Positions 18,106 through 27,138 of a stretch of 64,000 nt of DNA are shown one piece after another. The position numbers were made by a program, and so were the translations under genes. The stretch spans positions 496,001-560,000 of the forward strand of contig NZ_FOLY01000003.1 of assembly GCF_900112585.1 (NCBI RefSeq), written 5' to 3'. Position 1 is the stretch's first letter. Each line of letters begins with the position of its first letter. The stretch is from Kushneria avicenniae. GTDB lineage: Bacteria > Pseudomonadota > Gammaproteobacteria > Pseudomonadales > Halomonadaceae. The notes below the pieces were generated by a model. The model worked only from the letters and a program-made list of their open reading frames with translations. It was not told the origin of the DNA and ran no database searches.

Positions 18106-19748
18106 TGGCGGGCCCTCGGTTGCGGATCCTGAATCTCGCCGCGATTAAAAATCAGCGAATTGGGTTTCTCGCTGATGGTGCGCGCCGCCGGCTGCAGCGA
18201 GCGCATCAGCTGTTCAAGACTTCTCAGTGTCGAGGTCAGCTCGCCATAGGCCGGTGCCTCGCTTGAATAGCTCGACAGCGTCTGCTCGATGCTGCGCAGC
18301 GTACGCTGAACGTCGCTGGGCAGGCCACGGGTGCTCTCGTCGTCGAGCACCTCATTGAGGCTGCTGGCGGTGTCGTTGAGCTCGTTGAGCAGCGATTCGG
18401 AGCTGGCAAGCGTGGCATCCAGGCGGTTCAGCGATGACTCCACCGGCAGATTATTGAGCTTGTCGAGCAGGCCGGTCACTTTCTGCTCGATCTGGGCAAA
18501 GCTGCCGGGCTCGCTGGGGAACACGGTCACACCGTTGTACTCCGTGAGTTTCTGCTCGGGCGGATTGTCAACGAAGTTGGTATCCACGAAGAGCGCCCCG
18601 GTGAAGAGATTGCCGGTCTTGAGCGAGGCGCGCAGGCCGTTGTCGAACATGGCCTTGATGCGCGCGCGCCATTCCTTGATCGACGCCTCGTTGACCTGCG
18701 CCTGCAGGCGCTGCGGCTCGATGCGGATCAGTACCGGAATGCGAAAGCCCTCGACCTGGTTTTCCTGCAGCAGATCGATGCGGTAGGGCACGGTATCCAC
18801 GGTGCCGATCCGCACGCCGCGATATTCGACCGGTGCTCCGCGGGAGAGCCCGCGCACGGTGTCATCGATCATCACCACATAGCGCAGATAGTGGCTGAAG
18901 CTGCCCTGCAGAGCATTTTCTTCATCGCTGTACAGGGAGAAGACCATATCGCTGTTGGCGCCGATCGGCTCGCCCGGTGGAATGTCCTCCGGGACGCCAA
19001 AGGTGACCCCGCCACTGACCAGTGACTCCAGCGAGCCCAGCCCCAGCGAGAATCCTTCCGAATTCAGATCGAAATTGATGCCGGAGGCCAGCCAGAAGCG
19101 GGTGTTGGTGGTGACCAGATCCTCGTAGGGCTCCTGAATGAAGAGCTGATAGTGCACCACCCGATCTTCGGTATCGAACTCGAGGTTCTCGACCCGACCC
19201 ACGGTGAACCCCTGAAACAGGACCGGGTCGCCCACGTTGAGCGAGCCGGCGGCCGCGCTGGTCAGATGCAGGCGCAGCCCCTTGGCATCCGGCGGGGCCA
19301 CCGGCGGCTGCTCGAGCATCTCGAAGCTGTCCTGCTCCTGGTCCGAATTGCCCGGCTGCAGCTGGATATAGGCGCCCGACAGTACGGTGTTGAGGCCACT
19401 GATGCCCTCACGGCCGATACGCGGCTTCACCACCCAGAAGCGAGTGTCGTCATTAAGCAGCCGGCCGGTGCCCGGGTTCATGCGCGCCTTGATCACGGCG
19501 TGTGAGGTGTCCTCGGAAAGCGATACCGAGGTGACCTCGCCGACGTCGACGTTGCGCGCCTTGATCATGGTGTTGCCGGCATCGATGCCTTCGGCGTTGT
19601 TCATGATCAGCGTGATCTCCGGCCCGCGCGAGGCCAGCGTGTGATAAAGCATCCACCCGCCGATCATCAGCGCGATCAGCGGGATCAGCCAGACCGGCGA
19701 GATGTGACGATGCTTCCTTCGTTGCGCGGTGGTCCCGGTCTCGCTCAT
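18102..19748 (-). CDS. pqiB: PqiB, MCE-domain intermembrane transport protein
   Basis: A periplasmic MCE protein anchored by one N-terminal helix (HISPVWLIPLIALMIGGWMLY). Three MCE/MlaD domains follow (starts near GPEITLIMNNAEGIDAG, LRLHLTSAAAGSLNVGDPV and YVVMIDDTVRGLSRGAPVEY), then a long helical C-terminus (about residues 430-530) that in E. coli PqiB forms the needle across the periplasm. Length 548 is close to E. coli's 546. Four-base overlaps join it to pqiA and pqiC. Confidence 0.95.
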   Translation of the reverse strand: MSETGTTAQRRKHRHISPVWLIPLIALMIGGWMLYHTLASRGPEITLIMNNAEGIDAGNTMIKARNVDVGEVTSVSLSEDTSHAVIKARMNPGTGRLLNDDTRFWVVKPRIGREGISGLNTVLSGAYIQLQPGNSDQEQDSFEMLEQPPVAPPDAKGLRLHLTSAAAGSLNVGDPVLFQGFTVGRVENLEFDTEDRVVHYQLFIQEPYEDLVTTNTRFWLASGINFDLNSEGFSLGLGSLESLVSGGVTFGVPEDIPPGEPIGANSDMVFSLYSDEENALQGSFSHYLRYVVMIDDTVRGLSRGAPVEYRGVRIGTVDTVPYRIDLLQENQVEGFRIPVLIRIEPQRLQAQVNEASIKEWRARIKAMFDNGLRASLKTGNLFTGALFVDTNFVDNPPEQKLTEYNGVTVFPSEPGSFAQIEQKVTGLLDKLNNLPVESSLNRLDATLASSESLLNELNDTASSLNEVLDDESTRGLPSDVQRTLRSIEQTLSSYSSEAPAYGELTSTLRSLEQLMRSLQPAARTISEKPNSLIFNRGEIQDPQPRARQ

Positions 19749-21091
19749 TGCCCCATGTCCTGTGCTTTCCCTGCAACCACCGGCTGAAGGGAGAATGTGG
19801 ATATGTTGTCGTGTTCAGGGTCGTTTTTGTCAGAAACGTCGTATTCAAGGTCGGCATGATCGGCGGCGTCCCAGATCAGGCGCGGGTCAAAGCTCATCGC
19901 CGCGATCATGGTCAGAATCACCACGGCGCCGAAGGCAATGATGCCGGGCTCGGCAGAGACGTGCATCAGCACGCCCAGCTGCACCAGCGCGGCCAGCAGG
20001 GCGACCACGAAGACATCGATCATCGACCAGCGGCCGATGAATTCGGTGATGCGATACAGGGTCATGCGCACCTCGGGCCGCCAGGGCTGTGGCCGCCCCA
20101 CCTTGATGCACAACCAGAAAAGCGCCAGCAGCTTGGCCACCGGGATGACCACGCTGGCCAGAAAGATGATGGCGGCAATGGGGTAGTCGCCATGATCGAG
20201 CAGCAGCAGTACTCCGCCGATAACGGTTTGGGTGGTGGTCTCGTTGAGGCTCGACACGGTCATGATCGGCAGCACCATGGCCGGAATGTAGAGCAGTACC
20301 GAAACCACCAGCAGCGCTAGGGTCTTCTGGACGCTGTGGCGACGGCGCATGTGCAGTTTCTCGCCGCAGCGCCGGCAGTAGCACGGCTCGTGATGATGGT
20401 AGTCGTTGACCGTGCCGCATACCGGACAGCCTGCCAGCTTCTGGCTCACCGCGGTACGGCCCGTGGTGGCATGGGCCGGCGGCGTTGGCTCCGGCGCCAT
20501 GACCTGCCAGAGCCAGTCACGATCCACGCTGCGCGTGATCAGAAGCATCAGCACCACAAACAGACAGAAGGCCCAGAAGGAGACGCCAAAGCCGATGCTG
20601 GCCAGCGACAGGATCTTGACCAGGCTTACCAGCACGCCGATCAGAAACACATCGGCCATCATCCAGTGCTCGATATGGCGCAGGGTGCGCAGCATCAACA
20701 TACCGCGTGGCGGTCTTCGATCCAGTAACAGTGCCGTGTGTATCACGATCACCATCCCCAGATAGAGCATTGGCAGCAGCAGCAATACCATCCACAGCAC
20801 TACCGCCAGCAGGGTGTAGTTGCCGGTTGAGAGAATGGCCACGGCATCCGTCAGGCTGATGGCACGCTCGATACCGCGTGCAGAAAACGAGATGAACGGA
20901 AAGGCCAGCGAGGTCACCAGCGCCACAACCGCTGCGATGGCGAGTGCCAGCGACTGCTGGGCCGGCGCGCGCTTGCGGGCCATCAGCTCGTGCTGACAGC
21001 GCGGGCAGCGGGCACTTTCCGAACACGCCAGCGGCGGTACGGCACTGACCAGATCGCACTCGTGACAGACCCGCAGCGGCAGTGAGGACAC
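19745..21091 (-). CDS. pqiA: PqiA, integral membrane component of the Pqi lipid-transport system
   Basis: A 448-residue inner-membrane protein with two tandem PqiA domains. Each is preceded by a zinc-ribbon-like cluster: CHECDLV..CPRC at the N-terminus and CPVCGTVNDYHHHEPCYCRRCGEKL in the middle. Eight hydrophobic segments are apparent. The start appears to be GTG at 21091, with only a weak Shine-Dalgarno, so it is uncertain by some codons. It is first of the pqiABC operon and is preceded by a repeat-bearing promoter region. Confidence 0.92.
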   Translation of the reverse strand: MSSLPLRVCHECDLVSAVPPLACSESARCPRCQHELMARKRAPAQQSLALAIAAVVALVTSLAFPFISFSARGIERAISLTDAVAILSTGNYTLLAVVLWMVLLLLPMLYLGMVIVIHTALLLDRRPPRGMLMLRTLRHIEHWMMADVFLIGVLVSLVKILSLASIGFGVSFWAFCLFVVLMLLITRSVDRDWLWQVMAPEPTPPAHATTGRTAVSQKLAGCPVCGTVNDYHHHEPCYCRRCGEKLHMRRRHSVQKTLALLVVSVLLYIPAMVLPIMTVSSLNETTTQTVIGGVLLLLDHGDYPIAAIIFLASVVIPVAKLLALFWLCIKVGRPQPWRPEVRMTLYRITEFIGRWSMIDVFVVALLAALVQLGVLMHVSAEPGIIAFGAVVILTMIAAMSFDPRLIWDAADHADLEYDVSDKNDPEHDNISTFSLQPVVAGKAQDMGQ

Positions 21092-21149
21092 GGATGGCGT
21101 GGCGATGATTCTCTCCGAATTCGGTTCGGGGCGATGGGGTGGCGGATGC

Positions 21150-21250
21150 CGGTCGTGACCGTCCGGTCACAACAGTATTAATACCTGTCAATCATAGCCT
21201 GTCACGACGATCAGGCCCTGTCACGACTGACCGGATATGTCACGCTCCCC
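21150..21250. promoter_or_regulatory. Spaced TGTCACGAC repeats upstream of pqiABC
   Basis: TGTCAATCA at 21186, TGTCACGAC at 21200, TGTCACGAC at 21219 and TGTCACGCT at 21239 run in one direction with spacings of 14, 19 and 20 bases. An opposed GTCGTGAC lies at 21152. The region is non-coding, between pqiA and the end of the ABC exporter gene. The near two-turn spacing suggests cooperative binding by an unidentified regulator. Confidence 0.5.
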
Positions 21251-21344
21251 GGATCCGGTCGTGGCGGATAAACATTCATCGTGGTATGTAAATAGCATCG
21301 ACAGCCCCTCACGGCAAGACATCGAATGGTGATAAATCGTGGCA

Positions 21345-23084
21345 TCAGCCATTGACGGCCGGGGACTGATGCCAGAGACGATAATAGTCACCGCCCGGGT
21401 TTTCGAGCAGCTGCCGTGGAGCTCCGCGTTCGGTGATATGACCGGTCTGCATCACCACGACCTCGTCGGCGCCGGCGACGGTGGAGAGTCGATGGGCCAC
21501 CACCACCATGGTCACCCGGCCCTTGAGAGCCGCCAGCGCCCGGTTGAGGCGCGACTCGGTCAGGCTGTCGACGCTGGCGGTGGCCTCATCCAGCAGTAGA
21601 ATGCGCGGCTGACGCAACAGCGCCCGGGCGAGTGCCAGCAGCTGACGCTCGCCGGTGGAGAGCGTTAGTCCCCGCTCACCCAGCGGGGTTTCAAGTCCAT
21701 CGGGCAGGCGGTCGATCAGCTCGCGCAGCTGGGCTTCATCGATGGCACGGGCCATGGCGGACTCATCCGCTTCGATCCCCATAAGCAGGTTGTCGCGAAG
21801 CGTGGTCGATCGAATGAAGGGCTCCTGCGGCACGCTGGCCATCACCGTATTGATCACCGATGGCGCCAGCGTCTCGATGGGGCGACCATCCAGCAGCAGT
21901 CGACCACCGGTCACCGGTTGCAGGCCGCCCAGCAGGTCCAGCAGGGTAGATTTACCACTGCCGGTAGGGCCGACCAGTCCGATGAAGCGGCCTTCGGGAA
22001 TCTCGAGCGTGATGTCCTCAAGCGTATGACGCTCGGCGCCGTGATGGCGGAATGTCAGCGACTCGAGTTGGTAGTCGGCCGATTCGATCGCCCGGTGATC
22101 GTTGCCGCTGGCGGCCCGGGGGCGGTCCAGCAGTGACAGCAGCCGTGTACCGGCCACGCCCGCCTGCTGAAAGATGTTAAAACGCTGGGTGATTTCGATC
22201 AGTGGTTCGGACACGCGCCCCAGCCAGGTCACGAAGGCGTAGAGCACGCCGATTTCCGCCCCGTCCACCAGACTGTCGGCGCCGTAACCGATCAATAGCG
22301 CGGCCAGAATGATCACACCCACCAGATCCAGCGCCGAGCGCAATAACAGCGCCGAAATACGGATGGTATGCAGCCGGGCATGATATTGCGCCACGTTGAG
22401 GTCGTGATATCGCATCCGAAAACGCTCGGTCTGATTGAAGGCCTGCAGCACGCTCATGCCGCCGATCGCCTCGTTGATGCGGGCATTCTGCCCCGCACGC
22501 AGGCGGCGCACCTCCATGGCGGCCGGGCCGCTGACGCGCTGATAGCCCCAGATGATCACGGCCGCCACCGGAATCAGGGTGGCAGCAATCAGCATCAGCT
22601 TTATATCCATCAGCGCCATGGCGATCAGGATGCCGATCAACAGCATCAGGTTTTGCAGGACGGTGGCCAGAAACTCGACGTAGAGCTCGCGCAGGTCATC
22701 GGTGTCATTGGTCACCCTTGCCACCATTTCACCGGTAGGGGTGGCGTCATGGACGTGCTGGGGTAAATGCATGACGTGGCGAAAGACGCGCCGGCGCAGG
22801 GCATGCACGGCGTCCAGCGCAATGCGGGCAAAATAGAGCGTTTGCAGATAGCGTCCCAGCGCGGCCAGTCCCTGACTGACGACATACAGCACCAGCAGCA
22901 GGGCCAGCGGTTCAACGCGCAGATCCCGCGGCACCAGATAGGTATCGATGTAGTGCTTGATCAGCCAGGGGCCCAGCACATCCATGGCGGTGGCGGTCAG
23001 CAGCAGTATAAAGGCCAGCAGCAGACGGCGACGATCGCGCATCAGTGGCTGCAGCATCAGTGCAAGCAGGCGACGGTTGATCAT
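21345..23084 (-). CDS. ABC exporter half-transporter (MdlB/SmdB-like)
   Basis: Fused membrane-ATPase half-transporter of 579 residues: six-helix ABC-exporter domain, then an ATPase domain with Walker A GPTGSGKST, signature LSTGERQ (a G-to-T variant of LSGGQ) and Walker B LLLDEATASVD with catalytic Glu. It pairs with the upstream gene, whose stop overlaps this start (ATGA); the partner lacks the Glu. I chose ATG 23084, with GAGGGG upstream. The substrate is unknown; multidrug or lipid export is typical of the family. Confidence 0.9.
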   Translation of the reverse strand: MINRRLLALMLQPLMRDRRRLLLAFILLLTATAMDVLGPWLIKHYIDTYLVPRDLRVEPLALLLVLYVVSQGLAALGRYLQTLYFARIALDAVHALRRRVFRHVMHLPQHVHDATPTGEMVARVTNDTDDLRELYVEFLATVLQNLMLLIGILIAMALMDIKLMLIAATLIPVAAVIIWGYQRVSGPAAMEVRRLRAGQNARINEAIGGMSVLQAFNQTERFRMRYHDLNVAQYHARLHTIRISALLLRSALDLVGVIILAALLIGYGADSLVDGAEIGVLYAFVTWLGRVSEPLIEITQRFNIFQQAGVAGTRLLSLLDRPRAASGNDHRAIESADYQLESLTFRHHGAERHTLEDITLEIPEGRFIGLVGPTGSGKSTLLDLLGGLQPVTGGRLLLDGRPIETLAPSVINTVMASVPQEPFIRSTTLRDNLLMGIEADESAMARAIDEAQLRELIDRLPDGLETPLGERGLTLSTGERQLLALARALLRQPRILLLDEATASVDSLTESRLNRALAALKGRVTMVVVAHRLSTVAGADEVVVMQTGHITERGAPRQLLENPGGDYYRLWHQSPAVNG

Positions 23085-24820
23085 GATCGCGTCCCCTCGC
23101 TGCGAATCTGCTGTTCCTGCCACAGTCGGGCGTAATGGCCGCCCTGGGCCAGCAGCGACTCATGCCGTCCCTGTTCGACGGCGTGCCCCTGATCCAGCAC
23201 CACGATATGATCAGCGTGGCGCACGGCCGACAGCCGATGGCTCACGATCAGGCAGGAGCGGTCGCGCTCGGCCTCTAGGGTGGCCAAAAGCTCCTGTTCG
23301 GTGGTTTGATCCACAGCCGAGAGCGTGTCATCCAGCAGCAGGATGGGGGCCGGGGAGAGCAGTGCGCGTGCCAGGGCGACCCGCTGGCGCTGGCCGCCGG
23401 AAAGGGTGACGCCGCGTTCCCCGATGCGGGTGTCGAGGCCATCGGGCAGGCGTTCCAGGTCCGGTCCGAAGGCCGCTGCCGTCAGGGCCGCCCGGATGTC
23501 TTCTTCACTGGCGTGCGGGACCCCCAGCGCCACGTTCTCGCCCAGCGTGGCGGCAAAGAGATACGGGTCCTGAGGGACATAGGCATACATCGAGCGCAGG
23601 GTGCCGAGCTGATAATCGCTCAGGGATTGCTCACCCAGCGTCAGTTTGCCGTGTGTCAGCGGATACTGGCGCAGCAGCAGGCGAATCAGGGTCGACTTGC
23701 CGCTGCCGATGGCGCCGACAATGCCCACGCTGGCGCCCGGAGCAACGGTGAGGCTCAGATCAAAAAGTGCTGGTGTGTTCGCCAGTGGATAGGTAAAGGT
23801 CTCGATGTGGATGTGAAGCGCCGGTGAGGATACCCGGGTCAGCGTGCCCTCATCGCTGATGGTCTCGCGCTCGTGAAAGAACTCGGTCAGGCGTCGCGCG
23901 GCGGCTTCACCGCGCTGAAGAATATTGAGACACCAGCCCAGCGCAAACATCGGCCATATCAACTGGACCAGATACAGCGTAAAACTGGTCAGTTCTCCCA
24001 GCGTGATGGCATCACTCAAAAAGCGCCAACTGCCGGCCACGATGGTCGCGAGCGTCGCGCTGCCCAGCGCCAGAAAGACCACCGGGTCGTAGCGCGCCTC
24101 CATGCGCTGCACCTGATAGTTGGCGCGGGCGTGGGCCTCGGCGCGTCGATCAAAGTCTTCGATCTCGTCTTCGATCATCGAGTGCTGGCGCAGCAGTCGC
24201 AGTCCGGCAATCGCTTCCTGGGTGCGGTCGTTGAGCGCGGAAAAACATTCCAGCGATTGACCGAAATAGCCCTGCACCCGGCTGGCGACCCGATAGAAAC
24301 CCCAGGCCATGAAGGGAAAGGGAATCAGTGCGATCAGCGCCAGTGGTGCATCGATCACGAACACCATCATCGCCAGCACCAGGATCATCGTCAGCGCCCC
24401 ATCCACGCTTGCCAGCACCCCTTCACCGGCAGCGACTTCAACGGCATCGATGTCCTGTGTCGAGCGCGCCAGCAGATCCCCACTGCGGCGCTGCTGGAAA
24501 AAGCCCGGGTCCAGCCGGGTCAGCTTTTCATAGAAGCGATCGCGCAGGGCCACGCCCAGCTGATAGGACGCGCCAAAGAGCAGCATGCGCCACAGATAGC
24601 GCAGCCCATACATCGCCAGTGCCACCGCAACCAGTATTGCGGTACTGCGCCACAGACCGGGCATGTCGACACGGCCTTCGTTGAGGGCATCGATGATGCG
24701 ACCGGCCCACCAGGGCAGTGCCATGTTGAGAAGCCCCACCATCAGCAGCACCGTGATGGCCAGCAGGTAGGCGCGACGGTGGGTGTTCAGAAAATCGAGC
24801 AGTAGTCGGCGCAGCGCCAT
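23081..24820 (-). CDS. ABC exporter half-transporter (MdlA/SmdA-like)
   Basis: Partner subunit, 579 residues: six-helix membrane domain then ATPase with Walker A GAIGSGKST and canonical LSGGQRQ. Walker B ends LLLDDTLSAVD, so Asp replaces the catalytic Glu, as in MdlA-type subunits of heterodimeric exporters with one degenerate ATP site. ATG 24820 is chosen by family alignment (MALRRLLLDFLNTHRRAY); there is no strong Shine-Dalgarno. It is first gene of the two-gene operon, reading away from the CDF exporter. Confidence 0.9.
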   Translation of the reverse strand: MALRRLLLDFLNTHRRAYLLAITVLLMVGLLNMALPWWAGRIIDALNEGRVDMPGLWRSTAILVAVALAMYGLRYLWRMLLFGASYQLGVALRDRFYEKLTRLDPGFFQQRRSGDLLARSTQDIDAVEVAAGEGVLASVDGALTMILVLAMMVFVIDAPLALIALIPFPFMAWGFYRVASRVQGYFGQSLECFSALNDRTQEAIAGLRLLRQHSMIEDEIEDFDRRAEAHARANYQVQRMEARYDPVVFLALGSATLATIVAGSWRFLSDAITLGELTSFTLYLVQLIWPMFALGWCLNILQRGEAAARRLTEFFHERETISDEGTLTRVSSPALHIHIETFTYPLANTPALFDLSLTVAPGASVGIVGAIGSGKSTLIRLLLRQYPLTHGKLTLGEQSLSDYQLGTLRSMYAYVPQDPYLFAATLGENVALGVPHASEEDIRAALTAAAFGPDLERLPDGLDTRIGERGVTLSGGQRQRVALARALLSPAPILLLDDTLSAVDQTTEQELLATLEAERDRSCLIVSHRLSAVRHADHIVVLDQGHAVEQGRHESLLAQGGHYARLWQEQQIRSEGTRS

Positions 24821-24989
24821 GAACGTTGGATCGGACCAGAAAGTTGAAAGGGAGAAGGCACTTCCCGGGCAGTGTAACAAAGGGGCACGCCTTCAGGCGG
24901 TTTATCCGGTCATTGAGACGTGGAATTCACGTTGTTCACACTCCTGACGACCATTACGCTATGGCGCTCGATACCTTGAGGATGGGGTC

Positions 24990-25883
24990 TTGTCGACCAC
25001 AATGAAACTTGCCTGGGGCAGCCTGCTGGTGGGCTTCTCGGTCCTTGGGCTCAAGACACTGGCTTATGCGCTGACCGGTTCGGTGGCCCTGCTCTCGGAT
25101 GCGCTTGAAAGCATGGTCAATGTGGTCACGGCCGTGGCCGCGCTGATCGCCATTCGGGTGGCCGCCATGCCGGCCGATGACAATCATCCCTATGGCCATC
25201 ACAAGGCAGAGTTTTTCAGCGCCGTGCTGGAAGGCGTGATGATCATCATCGCCGCGCTGTTGATCCTGCGCGAGGCCATCACCGGCATCATGGATCCGCA
25301 GCCGCTCGAGCTGCCGGCCCTGGGGATCGTCATCAGTCTGGCGGCCACCGTGATCAATGCTGTCTGGTCGCGCGTGCTGATCCGGGTGGGCCGGCGCGAG
25401 CGTTCACCGGCACTGGTGGCTGACGGGCGCCATCTCCTGACCGACGTGGTCACTTCGGGTGGTGTTGTCGTGGGGGTGGTGCTGGCCATGACGACTGGCT
25501 GGTGGCTGCTCGACCCGCTGGTGGCGATTATCGTGGCCGTCAATATTCTCTGGTCGGGCGCAAAAGTGATTCAGGAATCCCTGAGCGGTTTGATGGATGA
25601 AGCCGTATCGCCCGATACTCTGGAGCTGATCCACCACGTCATCGCTATCACCGGGGAGGGCGCCGTCGAGGCGCACGACGTGCGGACCCGCCATGCCGGG
25701 CGCGCCACCTTCGTTGATTTTCATCTCGTGGTTCCCGGTGAAACCACGGTGTTTCATGCCCACGAAATCTGCGACCGTATCGAGGCCGGGCTTCGTCAGG
25801 CACTGGGTGAGGTGCGCATCACCATCCATGTAGAGCCCGAGCACAAGGCCGAGCACAAGGCCGCCGATATTGTCTTTGACTGA
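24990..25883 (+). CDS. Cation diffusion facilitator (FieF-like) metal efflux protein
   Basis: Inner-membrane divalent-metal/proton antiporter, 297 residues, six helices plus a cytoplasmic ferredoxin-like domain. Metal-site landmarks: SDALES in helix 2, DDNHPYGHHKAEF, and DGRHLLTDVVTS (HxxxD) in helix 5. The start is TTG 24990 with GAGGATGGGG close by; ATG 25002 is the alternative. The last residues contain a 12-base tandem duplication (GAGCACAAGGCC twice, 25838-25861). Zinc or iron specificity cannot be told from sequence. Confidence 0.9.
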   Translation: MSTTMKLAWGSLLVGFSVLGLKTLAYALTGSVALLSDALESMVNVVTAVAALIAIRVAAMPADDNHPYGHHKAEFFSAVLEGVMIIIAALLILREAITGIMDPQPLELPALGIVISLAATVINAVWSRVLIRVGRRERSPALVADGRHLLTDVVTSGGVVVGVVLAMTTGWWLLDPLVAIIVAVNILWSGAKVIQESLSGLMDEAVSPDTLELIHHVIAITGEGAVEAHDVRTRHAGRATFVDFHLVVPGETTVFHAHEICDRIEAGLRQALGEVRITIHVEPEHKAEHKAADIVFD

Positions 25884-25913
25884 CCCGACATCGTTTTTTA
25901 TCAGCCCACCGGT

Positions 25914-26975
25914 CTACGGCACCCGGTGCAGCCACGCTGCATCCTGAAACCTTGATTCAGCCAGCGCCTGCGCCGCGACCATCTCATCCGAACGGACATC
26001 GTCAGGCGTGAGGGTAAAACGCGCCCCAAAGGAGGCCGCCATGCGTTCGATGATGGCCTCGCGTGACAGGCCGGTCTGGCGGCGCAGTGGATCGACCCGC
26101 TTGCCGGCGCTGGCAGTGCCCTTGTCCGAGAGCTTTTCACGGCCGATGCGCAATACCTGCGTCATGCGCTCGGCGTCAATGTCGTAGGCCATGGTGACAT
26201 GATGCAGCACCGCGCCATTGAGACGCTTTTGCGCCGCGCCGGCAATCTTGCCCCCTTCCGAGGTGATGTCGTTGATCGGGACGTACCACGCTCGAATGCC
26301 CATGTCGCCCAGGGCCTGAATGACCCACTCATCGAGAAAGGCGTAGCTTTCGACAAAAGAAAGGCCCTCGACCAGCGTCTCCGGCACGATCAGCGACCAG
26401 GTGATGGTGTTGCCGGGCTCCACGAACATGGCGCCACCACCGCTGATGCGCCTGACCACATCAACGCCGAGTTCATGAGCAGCGCCCATGTCGACTTCAT
26501 TGGACAGCGACTGGAAGCTGCCAATGATGATGGCCGGACGATCCCACTCCCACACGCGCAGGGTCGGGCCGCGCCGGCCGGCAGCGACTTCATGGGTCAA
26601 TACTTCATCAAGTGCCATGTGCAGCGCGGGTGATTCGGCGGCACGATGGATCAGACCAAAGGTGTGGTCCGTCCAGGAGGACGCCCTGGCCAGTGCCCGG
26701 CGTACAACGGTGGCGATGGCCGGCACAGAGATGCCCACCATGGTGGTGCCTTCCGGCAGCGCCCGTTGAATTCGCTCGGTCAGTTCTCCGGCACTCAGGG
26801 AAACGCTGGCGCCTGTCAGGGCCTGGTCGATGGCATCAAGTGCCTCATCGGGTTCAAGAAAAAAATCCCCCGACAGACGCACCGAGGAGAGCCGGTCCTT
26901 ATCGAGGACAAGATCGACCACCAGCAGTTTTCCGCCGGGGACCTTGTATTCGCCGTGGCGTGACTCTGCGACCAT
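25914..26975 (-). CDS. Lipoate-protein ligase with N-terminal accessory (LplB-like) domain
   Basis: Attaches lipoate to E2 and GcvH lysines via lipoyl-AMP. The 353-residue protein shows the ligase core at about residues 100-350: RRISGGGAMF (lipoyl-binding RR.SGGG), SEGGKIAGAAQKR with the catalytic lysine, and LHHVTM. The first 85 residues (HGEYKVPGGKLLVVDL, LSGDFFLEPDEAL) resemble the small accessory domain that follows the core in E. coli LplA or is a separate LplB in Thermoplasma. The domain order here is therefore inverted. It is single-gene and convergent with the CDF gene. Confidence 0.87.
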   Translation of the reverse strand: MVAESRHGEYKVPGGKLLVVDLVLDKDRLSSVRLSGDFFLEPDEALDAIDQALTGASVSLSAGELTERIQRALPEGTTMVGISVPAIATVVRRALARASSWTDHTFGLIHRAAESPALHMALDEVLTHEVAAGRRGPTLRVWEWDRPAIIIGSFQSLSNEVDMGAAHELGVDVVRRISGGGAMFVEPGNTITWSLIVPETLVEGLSFVESYAFLDEWVIQALGDMGIRAWYVPINDITSEGGKIAGAAQKRLNGAVLHHVTMAYDIDAERMTQVLRIGREKLSDKGTASAGKRVDPLRRQTGLSREAIIERMAASFGARFTLTPDDVRSDEMVAAQALAESRFQDAAWLHRVP

Positions 26976-27138
26976 AGTCTAAAATCCCGGTTCGATTCGA
27001 TATTCCGGGCAGTATAACCGGTAGCCGGTTCTGAGCCGCTGTCGCTGTGTCCGATTCCCTGATCCATATATTGATCCCTTGCCCACGCGGTGCTGTCACC
27101 GGGTGCGATGAGGATCGTTTGTCAACGTGCGAGGCATC

